Below, one piece after another: positions 59,301-64,000 of a stretch of DNA of 64,000 nucleotides; positions within the stretch are counted from its first letter, which is position 1, and each line of letters starts with the position of its first letter. Origin of the DNA: Metaphire vulgaris (taxonomy: Eukaryota > Annelida > Clitellata > Crassiclitellata > Megascolecidae); the NCBI GenBank assembly GCA_018105865.1, contig CM030845.1, positions 15,800,538 to 15,864,537 of the forward strand, written 5' to 3'. Made by a program: the position numbers and the translations under genes. Under the pieces are notes generated by a model, which saw only the letters and a program-made list of their open reading frames with translations, ran no database searches and was not told where the DNA came from.

Positions 59301-62300
59301 CAAAGAAATAAGCGCAAGACGTCGGTAAAACGGCCAAGAACGGCGATATATTCCGAAGCACGTACAGACACGTGCGAGCAGCCAATATGGCGCTACCGGA
59401 ACCGGAACTGTATCAAAATGTTGACCCTAACCACTGCGTAGCCACCTTAGGCAAGTTGTTCACCCTTAATCTCATCATTCCCGGATAATGCAAAGGCCAA
59501 TTAGACCTGCCTTAGAGCATCGTCATCGTCGTCATCATCATCGTCATCGTCAAGGTCATCATCATTGTCATCATCGTCATCATCATCATCGCCGTCGTCG
59601 TCATCATCGTCATCATCATTATCATCATCATCATCGTCATCATTGTCATCAGTTTATATCTATTCTCTAACTTTGTACTTGTAAAGTTTAGAGTAACAGG
59701 ATACGTTCTGCGTTCTTCTGGTTTACCTTGACGATTATATACAGGTAAAAAGGACTTAGTTTTCAGGTGATGGTCGTTTCGGTTCTGTCGAACAACAGGG
59801 TTTCTGCCGAACGACACATCAACGAATAATGTCGAATACCTGGGATGCTTTCGATATTTTAAGGAGGAAAGCAGCCTTCTACACAATCGCATACTTTGGG
59901 GGAAACGCTTTAAAATGTCTATCGACAAATGTATTCGACATTGCCGTTCACAATTGTACACATACGCAGGTTTACAGGTCAGCTGACCACTTAATCTGAG
60001 TTACTTCTTGACTGACGAGAATGTGGACAGGGTCTGTCCATTAATTAATTATGTTGACAATTTTTGGACAATTTTTTACCCCATCCCCTTGTCAGCAACT
60101 GTCAACTTTCACTGACCCCCTATAATTATGTCAGAAACTTTTAACCACCCCCAACTAAGATCATTGACGAGTCTCCCTAAAAAGTTTGGAAGGTTATTAT
60201 TTTTGCAGCGATGAGACCTCTTCCCCTTTCTTTTGTTCATCAAGTGTCATAATGTGGTGATGATGACCTTGTTATTTGCTTGTCAGACTTTTTTCATTGC
60301 AATAAATAGTATTCCATGAAATTTCCTATTTTTTATCATTTGTAAAAAATAAAATTGTTGACGTCAGCTTCTCTTGGCCCTCCCCTGTCAACAACTGTCA
60401 AACTTTTTCAAACCCCCTCCCCTATTTTGTTGACGTAATTGATGGACAGCCTCACATAGTTTCTAAGATTTTCGTAGGAGTGTTAGCTTAGGACTTGTAA
60501 GTTTTAGAAAAATCTAATGAGAAAAACAGTTCCTGACGAAAGTTCTCGATTCTTCGATATTTTGACGCATCTTGATCTGATTCGAAATTCGATCGTACTT
60601 ATTAGGCCTATACGTATTTCAAAACACGTGACCTAACAACTCGAAGCTTGGCATTGTCTATGATTGCATCTTAGCCGCCATCATCCAGACGCAAAACGTG
60701 TCTTTTCTCTATTGCCTATCCGCCATGCATAACGGGGACAGAAAAAGCCGACTGTCTTGTTTGCTTTGACAATGGCGGATTACGATTAAAATCAATAAGA
60801 GCAATCTCTATGGTCACTGATCTATGCCCACCAGCAAGAAATCTGCTTCTGCCATTGGCACCTATTAATAGACAACAATGGTTTCTATGGTTTCTGCCCA
60901 CCAGTGGGCGGAGCAACCGGACCTTGTTGGTAAACACTGGATACCCCTATAGCGACTATCCACTGAATAGCGCTATAATAATTAATATTAATAATATAAT
61001 CTTTATTCGTGACAAGCACAACATCAAAAGAGTAGAACACTAGTAGTACTAGTAGTACTAGTGGTACTAGTAGTATAATGATGACGATGATGATGATCAA
61101 TGATGATGGTGACGATAGTTTATAGGTTTTCCGGTTGTAGAGAAATTCCGCCATTTTTGGTGCCTAATCAAACCATGTATAATTGCTGCAATGTTTATTA
61201 GTTTGGCGACGGCTGTTGGTGCGGTGACTCGTACTTACGATATGGAAGCATTCCCGAATTTAACTGTGATGTGCCCTGTACCTCTGACAAAGCCCCTCAG
61301 TGCGGCGGAAAATTGGCAAACAGCATATACACAAGTAAGACACATACACTGAATATGCCCATATGGGCGTCTGTACTCATGCACAGATGTCCATGGGTCT
61401 CTATCCTATAGAACCCGATCCAACCCAACTCATCAAATCTCCAATGCAACGCAACCTAACCTATAGAAATTTCGTGTTTACTTACTTAACCCATGCTGGT
61501 ATTAAGGTTACTTGACCCAACCTAACCCACCGTAATACCTTACAATTTTACAAACCATGACTTATTCTCTGTCCAACCCAACCCAACCAACCAACCATTA
61601 ATATGGAAAAGTTTGATCCAACCAAAGCAAACCAACCCAACCCAGCCCAACCCAACCCAACACATGATCACATGGGTCGAGGGTCGCATGGGTCTTGGGT
61701 CAAGTGTTCAGTGTGTCGCGGGTCATTTTGAGTGACCCATTGCCACGTGTGATGTACGAGATATAGGTTCCTCATTTGTCACGTTCAAGAGGTTTCCATA
61801 GGTTAATCATGTGTTGTGTTTGTGACTTTGTGTCGTGTTCACTGCAGCCTGTCCGCTTGGAACGTACACTTTCCACTGCAATATGTCTTGCCATTGTTCC
61901 GGGAGACAGTGCGACCTTCGTACGGGGCACTGCGAAGACTGGCCGTGCATCGGAGGATGGACGGGGAAGAAATGCGATCAGAGTAAGACATGTAATACGA
62001 TCAACGCCCGTCAGGCTTCAAAGTGTAATGTAAAGCAATGTAGCATTTGTGTAACGCTTCTTATAATCTCTATTTACATGTAGATGAGTTCCCGGTGTGG
62101 CACAACGTAATGTAGAGTTCAAGATACTCGGACACAATGTACTCTAGAATTACTTAATCGATTAATTACTAATTAGTTGTTTATTTTAAAAATAAGTAGT
62201 AATTAATTAAAATAATCTAAAGAAATTCTTTAATTGTTTTTGTAACAGTGTTAATACAATTTATTTGAAATCCAGAGTCAACTCTGTCTGTAGGCATTTC

Positions 62301-62579
62301 GAACTCTGACTCCACGGCACCCATAGGCTCTGGTGAATGATAGAATCTGTCGAGCAAGTAGGCTAAACCCTGGAAATTGATTCATTTGTCTTCACTGGTT
62401 GATTGATCGATTGATCAATTGATTGATTGATTAATTGATCAATTGATTGATTGATCAATTGCTTGATTGATTGATTGCACTTACAGTGTATATACCCTAT
62501 TGCCATCGAGAATAATTTAACTAAATTTGTCATTATAAGATAGAATGCAGGGCAGATCCTACTGAACCACATAAACCCA

Positions 62580-62635
<56 letters not shown>

Positions 62636-63245
62636 CCATTAAAGGTTAGAAATATCGGTTCTAGTTATCATGCAAAGAATAATTATGTCGTTGAATAATT
62701 TGATTGGTTGATTGATCAAATCCTATGATTATGGCAACTAATTATTTATTAAGCTTGTTTTCTATATTTTCGCAGTCGTCCACGTGTCGCCATATAGCGA
62801 TAAGAAGATCATCATGACGATGCTCCTGGCATTTGCCGGGTGTGCTATGTCGCTGACAGCATACAACGCAATCGTCAACGTCAAAGCTTACTTTGAGAAA
62901 ACGAAAAAGAAACCGCGAGATTATCTCGAGACTCGATCAGCCAAACGCAGGAAGAGAACAATCGCCAAAATGCAGAAACTGCTCGGATCGAACAAGACCA
63001 AGACAGAAGAAGAACAACAGCCTGAGACGAATGCTGCCGAGGACGCTACAGCGAAACCAGCAAAGGACAAGACAAAGAAGCACGGAGCAAAGCCAATCGA
63101 AGGACACGGAGAAGGCCAAGCGAAGGACACGAAGCAAGGCCAAGCGAAGGACGCGAAGCAAGGCCAAGCGAAGGACACGAAGCAAGGCCGTGCGAAGGAC
63201 ATGGAGCAAGGCCAAGGGAAGGACATGGAACAGGACGAAACGTAA
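39782..63245 (+). CDS. W3: WSC/EGF-repeat single-pass membrane protein (paralog of W2, 12 exons, one 1-nt frameshift)
   Basis: Exons: 39782-39857, 43578-43732, 44856-44985, 47561-47697, 49960-49992, 50995-51144, 54303-54413, 55844-55954, 59799-59977, 61202-61334, 61848-61982, 62776-63245. They sum to 1820 nt, one short of 607 codons; the defect maps to an A-run in exon 4 and all other joins are in phase. Order: signal peptide, WSC, MEGF-type EGF, 11-residue linker, MEGF-type EGF, EGF, EGF, WSC, MEGF-type EGF, TM, tail of about 125 residues. The tail is Lys/Arg-rich and ends in five 8-residue repeats, unlike the acidic tail of W2. The single lost base could be an assembly error in a homopolymer or a real null allele; intact downstream exons favour the former. 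Two RTE-like LINEs and a pentamer satellite sit in its introns. A possible AATAAA lies at 63700. Confidence 0.8.
40005..40105 (+). repeat. Dispersed repeat, short copy
   Basis: GAGGCTGAGCGCCTAAGAAT to TTTACTTTACTTTA; faces the 39.4-kb copy and flanks W3 exon 1 on the other side. Confidence 0.7.
40420..43038 (+). mobile_element. RTE-like LINE insertion, 5'-truncated, with exact 11-bp target duplication
   Basis: TGATAACACTC occurs at 40409-40419 and again at 43039-43049, flanking the element and its (GAT)n tail. Inside: the end of the endonuclease domain (GADGDSDHQLLM), a 544-codon open RT region (40892-42526) with FIDYTKAFDSVPHEKLW, VRQGC and NNLRYADDVVLLASS, then in another frame (to 43035) CEKRTLRRK, EAFEMYS and GRPGRRWADDVEEW. 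The frame break near 42430-42480 and loss of the 5' end make it inactive. It lies in sense orientation in W3 intron 1. The clade is inferred from the C-terminal domain and trinucleotide tail. Confidence 0.85.
43251..43538. mobile_element. hAT-type MITE, GGCGTAGCTAGGG family
   Basis: CAGAGGCGTAGCTAGGG / CCCTAGCTACGCCCATG ends; flanking 8-mers AAATGTCG and ATATGTCG (7 of 8). It stops 39 bp before W3 exon 2 and so abuts its acceptor region. Confidence 0.75.
43578..43732 (+). CDS. W3 exon 2: first half of WSC domain 1
   Basis: Acceptor TTTTTGCAG, donor ACC/GTATGT, 155 nt, phase 1 in and 0 out. HYVGCYND, then CETYC and TYAVMT at the phase-0 border. Confidence 0.84.
44034..44273. mobile_element. 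hAT-like MITE with GGGTTG-rich interior
   Basis: Ends CAGAGATATCCATG and CATGGACATCTCTA; exact 8-bp duplication ATTCGGAT (44026-44033, 44274-44281). Interior is GGGTTGGGTT repeats in the first and last thirds. In W3 intron 2. Confidence 0.85.
44856..44985 (+). CDS. W3 exon 3: second half of WSC domain 1
   Basis: Acceptor TTTTCTAG, donor A/GTGAGT, 130 nt, phase 0 in and 1 out. ECYCTD, CNLPC, LTCGG, ending FDYFT, the usual WSC second half. Confidence 0.85.
45838..46040. repeat. GGCACAGG-type minisatellite
   Basis: About 20 degenerate units of GGCACAGGGGCACA in W3 intron 3, immediately before the pentamer satellite. Confidence 0.92.
46084..46652. repeat. Pentanucleotide satellite, TATAA-TATGG-TATAA
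   Basis: Three blocks in a row: (TATAA)11, a short (TATGA)5 transition, about (TATGG)75 with one TATAA inside, then about (TATAA)25. Open frames on both strands are artefacts of the repeat. Confidence 0.97.
47250..47336. repeat. (ATT)n microsatellite
   Basis: Perfect run in W3 intron 3. Confidence 0.95.
47561..47697 (+). CDS. W3 exon 4: MEGF-type EGF module with a 1-nt frameshift
   Basis: Acceptor TTTTAAG, donor ACTG/GTACGT. From about 47572 on, the frame shows FWGSRC, CFC, GLC and GQFC, matching CPKNTWGERC and following units in W2 exon 6. Entering in phase 1 from exon 3, the first codons read C-A-K but then run one base out of register at the AAAAC/TTTT/GGGG runs (47568-47580). One base is missing relative to a continuous module; no alternative AG repairs it. 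Confidence 0.75.
47890..48312. mobile_element. Candidate hAT-like element with AGAGATGGC / GCCATCTCTG ends
   Basis: AGAGATGGCGACCATGG at 47896 and CCACCTTTTGCCATCTCTG at 48291-48309 are inverted ends. The interior of about 400 bp has no gene. Target duplication not resolved. In W3 intron 4. Confidence 0.5.
48672..49097. mobile_element. MITE with GTCCATTAATTACGTCA ends
   Basis: GAGGTTGTCCATTAATTACG and its inverse GACGTAATTAATGGACACCC enclose about 425 bp of AT-rich DNA with internal copies of ATTATGTCAAA. Related by its ends to 60037-60453. In W3 intron 4. Confidence 0.65.
49960..49992 (+). CDS. W3 exon 5: candidate 33-nt micro-exon (linker)
   Basis: A strong polypyrimidine tract and acceptor (TTTTCTGTTTTAG) and a donor TTCAG/GTAATG enclose 33 nt. 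In the required phase (1 in, 1 out) it reads open as KPTINQDPNS with flanking split codons. Being symmetric, it could be skipped. No equivalent is seen in W2. Confidence 0.5.
50707..50882. repeat. (ACTC)n microsatellite
   Basis: CACTCACTCATTCACTCA-type units upstream of W3 exon 6, followed by (GT)n at 50929-50950. Confidence 0.93.
50995..51144 (+). CDS. W3 exon 6: MEGF/laminin-type EGF module
   Basis: Acceptor TTGTTGCAG, donor TTCC/GTGCGT, 150 nt, phase 1 in and out. CPGGKYGPEC, CKC, YTGVC, CAEGLYGKRC. Confidence 0.85.
51789..51976. mobile_element. hAT-type MITE, CAGTGTTTAA family
   Basis: Opposite orientation to 10290-10478 but the same interior; flanked by CTTTTACC (51781-51788 and 51977-51984). 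In W3 intron 6. Confidence 0.88.
52073..53390 (-). mobile_element. RTE-like LINE, decayed, minus strand
   Basis: Minus strand, from 53390 down: SKILLQVIKNRITPL, FRKGKGTRD, then LFNLYTELLIKEAL and LRYADDTVIFAEKEEDL, then YKYLGSFITENGRC, AFEMWCFRRILKISW and ARGRPRRDWLDDVKE, ending with a GAT-repeat tail at 52073-52088. Several frameshifts. In W3 intron 6. Confidence 0.82.
53400..54290. other. W3 intronic DNA with MITE-like pieces
   Basis: Contains CAGTGGCGTC motifs at 53595 and 53720 resembling the GGCGTAGC MITE family, and a (CAG)n run at 54170-54200. No further exon seen. Confidence 0.45.
54303..54413 (+). CDS. W3 exon 7: EGF module
   Basis: Acceptor TTTTTGAACAG, donor A/GTCGGT, 111 nt, phase 1 in and out. 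SCSKEPCKNGGVC, FECEC, YRGQTC: a canonical six-Cys EGF. Confidence 0.85.
54690..54860. repeat. CCTTGAGGGTTGAGTC-type minisatellite
   Basis: Degenerate units GACCTTGAGGGTTGAGTCCT in W3 intron 7. Confidence 0.8.
55844..55954 (+). CDS. W3 exon 8: EGF module
   Basis: Acceptor GTTGAAAG, donor A/GTGAGC, 111 nt, phase 1 in and out. SCLSQPCQFGGIC, FICLC, YYGFLC. Tandem partner of exon 7. Confidence 0.84.
56401..57681 (+). mobile_element. LINE insertion, 5'-truncated, with exact 11-bp target duplication
   Basis: ATATCACGCCC at 56390-56400 is repeated at 57682-57692. The insert opens inside RT (LTEEQAGFRMGRSTIDQIHT), then FIDFKQAFDSIQHEDLW, RQGCGLSPLLFN, NNLRFADDIDVI; a frameshift near 57055; then YLGSVLTEDG, ILLYGSECWTIKKK, KWFGHVERMKEERLP and KGRPRKTWIENLKED with stop at about 57645 and a GAAGAA-rich tail. 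Dead copy in W3 intron 8, different subfamily from 40420-43038. Confidence 0.85.
57825..59420 (+). repeat. Two diverged direct copies of a GC-rich repeat
   Basis: 57828-58300 and 58753-59200 share the order TCTATAGCGC, AAAATCAAAAGCGC, AACAACGCTGACA, AAAATCCGCTC and CGCTGCCGTGT. Small frames in both copies are not conserved. In W3 intron 8; no gene seen. Confidence 0.6.
59515..59652. repeat. (TCATCG)n-type microsatellite
   Basis: Mixed ATC/GTC units in W3 intron 8, 150 bp before exon 9. Confidence 0.9.
59799..59977 (+). CDS. W3 exon 9: first half of WSC domain 2
   Basis: 179 nt, phase 1 in and 0 out. The only AG that keeps the frame open is ACAACAG at 59792-59798, with a poor pyrimidine tract. 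VEYLGCFRYF, CIRHC and the classical WSC motif YTYAGLQ at the border; donor CAG/GTCAGC. Confidence 0.8.
60029..60455. mobile_element. MITE with GTCCATTAATTA ends
   Basis: GGTCTGTCCATTAATTAATT and GTTGACGTAATTGATGGACAG are inverted ends. Same family as 48672-49097. In W3 intron 9. Confidence 0.65.
61202..61334 (+). CDS. W3 exon 10: second half of WSC domain 2
   Basis: Acceptor TTTATTAG, donor A/GTAAGA, 133 nt, phase 0 in and 1 out. FGDGCWCGDSYLRYG, CDVPC, PQCGG, ending NSIYT. Joined to exon 9 it reads YAGLQFGDGCWCGD, a textbook WSC core. Confidence 0.87.
61380..61755. repeat. GGGTTG-rich repeat merged with a GGGTCATTTT-type repeat
   Basis: The first part matches the AACCC-rich family; the end (GGGTCATTTTGAGTGACC, CATTGCCACGTGTGATG) matches the terminus seen at 22790-22820 (GGGTCATTTTAAGTGACC, TTGCCATCTCTGATC). 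Confidence 0.6.
61848..61982 (+). CDS. W3 exon 11: MEGF/laminin-type EGF module
   Basis: Acceptor TCACTGCAG, donor AGA/GTAAGA, 135 nt, phase 1 in and out. CPLGTYTFHC, CHC, RTGHC, CIGGWTGKKC. Membrane-proximal module, the counterpart of W2 exon 10. Confidence 0.87.
62580..62636. repeat. (ATT)n microsatellite
   Basis: Perfect run 140 bp before the last W3 exon. Confidence 0.95.
62776..63245 (+). CDS. W3 exon 12: transmembrane helix, basic tail with 8-residue repeats, stop
   Basis: Acceptor TTTTCGCAG, phase 1 in, TAA at 63243-63245. A hydrophobic segment (IIMTMLLAFAGCAMSL) is followed by KAYFEKTKKKPRDYL and a highly basic stretch, then an acidic Glu/Thr patch, then five degenerate copies of QGQAKDTK encoded by 24-nt tandem repeats (about 63111-63235). 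TM and tail share one exon here but are split in W1 and W2. Confidence 0.82.
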
Positions 63246-63338
63246 GGCAGCGCGATGATGACATGCACCAGTCTCCGCCGCTGAAGTTGATGACCATCCT
63301 TATTCCTGAAACCAGAGCATGAGAAACGTTGATAAGTT

Positions 63339-63339
63339 C

Positions 63340-63391
<52 letters not shown>
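63339..63391. repeat. (ATT)n microsatellite
   Basis: Perfect run in the 3' flank of W3. Confidence 0.95.
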
Positions 63392-63393
<2 letters not shown>

Positions 63394-63699
63394 ATTGAAC
63401 TCTAATGAAAAATGAAGGCTGTGAAACATACAATTTCCATATTTGATCGGTCTTTTACAGTGTCAGATTTATCTGTCTAAGTTAAGCCTCTAAATAATTG
63501 TCTTCTTTGCTTCTAAATATTCCTAGACTCTTTTGTCCAATGCTTCGTATTCGTCAAAAGCTTTCTTAGCTTTAATTCGACATTTTGCAATCTGAGATCT
63601 TAACAATGAAACTGCAGCGATCAATGAATGCCTCGGTCCATTTGAAAGGATGTCCTTCCAAAATTCAATCCTATACCAACAACGAGAATTCTCATCTTA

Positions 63700-63705
63700 A
63701 ATAAA
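63700..63705 (+). promoter_or_regulatory. Candidate poly(A) signal of W3
   Basis: AATAAA about 455 nt after the W3 stop. A MITE- and ATT-repeat-rich 3' flank makes chance occurrence possible. Confidence 0.25.
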
Positions 63706-63789
63706 ATGTCAAAATTATCAACAAAACCCCCGAAATCAGCAGAGTGGTGGTAACAACATTGACGGAGGAAGGTCGCTCCAGTAGGAGCC

Positions 63790-63960
63790 CAGAGGGTGAC
63801 TCAGCTTGCACTCGAAGGGAGGGGGTTGAAAAAATAGTAATATTAAGACTCACCTATTCACCATCGGGTATATGTAGTATTTTGCAAAGCGTTCTTGTCT
63901 TTGGTCATTCTTCCATGCTTATTGCGCTATATAAATTGTCCAGATAAAAATAATAATAAG
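63790..63960 (+). mobile_element. 3' end fragment of a CR1-like LINE
   Basis: Carries the same GCGCTATATAAATTGTC terminus, followed by AAATAATAATAAG, as the copies at 2.9 and 17.3 kb. Confidence 0.5.
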
Positions 63961-64000
63961 ACGTATTAGTGACATATGCTATGGAAGTCAAGCAGGCTTG

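Noticed and set aside
59767..59798. Stronger acceptor TTTTCAG at 59766 for W3 exon 9
   Set aside because: From it, the frame that carries the WSC motif meets TGA at 59768-59770, and the frame required by the preceding exon's phase is out of register with the motif.
62921..63433. 170-codon minus-strand frame rich in Cys, Phe and Ser
   Set aside because: Antisense of the W3 Lys-rich repeat tail and the (ATT)n tract.

Overview
The window is nuclear DNA of a multicellular animal: short coding exons in long AT-rich introns with GT-AG or GC-AG borders, many decayed non-LTR retrotransposons (RTE-like and CR1-like), hAT-type MITEs with 8-bp target duplications, a tRNA-derived SINE and much simple repeat. 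Nothing bacterial or plasmid-like is present. The protein domains and the frequent TAGGCCTA words would fit a marine invertebrate, perhaps a deuterostome, but I cannot fix the phylum from sequence alone.

The core is a head-to-tail series of single-pass membrane-protein genes on the + strand, here called W1, W2 and W3. I found no gene symbol that fits. W1 (3' part only, exons 11636-20620) has a Ser/Thr/Pro stalk, a membrane segment and a short tail ending in an acidic YxxL motif. W2 (21975-37382, 12 exons, about 555 residues) has a signal peptide, then WSC, MEGF/laminin-type EGF, EGF, MEGF-type EGF, EGF, WSC, MEGF-type EGF, a membrane helix and an acidic Tyr-rich tail. W3 (39782-63245, 12 exons, about 606 residues) has a signal peptide, then WSC, MEGF-type EGF, an 11-residue linker exon, MEGF-type EGF, EGF, EGF, WSC, MEGF-type EGF, a membrane helix and a Lys-rich tail with 8-residue repeats. 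All exon joins were checked by hand for phase. They agree throughout, except for one missing base in W3 exon 4. In all four WSC domains a phase-0 intron follows the YAG-like motif and a phase-1 intron closes the domain.

Layout: 1-11600 is repeats (CR1-like LINE on the minus strand at 3.8-5.6 kb, SINE copies at 6.6 and 7.9 kb, hAT MITEs) with no convincing gene. 11.6-20.6 kb holds W1, with an 880-bp GGGTAC-rich hAT-like element in its last intron. 20.6-21.0 kb is an unassigned repeat ORF. 22-37.4 kb is W2, with LINE pieces and a mariner-like fragment in its introns. 38-39.6 kb is tandem and dispersed repeats. 39.8-63.2 kb is W3, with two inserted RTE-like LINEs carrying exact 11-bp target duplications, a 570-bp pentanucleotide satellite and several MITEs. 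63.3-64 kb is repeat-rich flank.

Inference: the three genes look like a locally duplicated receptor family. The ectodomains of W2 and W3 are built from the same modules, while the cytoplasmic tails of all three have diverged (acidic Tyr motifs in W1 and W2, basic repeats in W3). Ligand and function are unknown. WSC domains are known as putative carbohydrate-binding modules.
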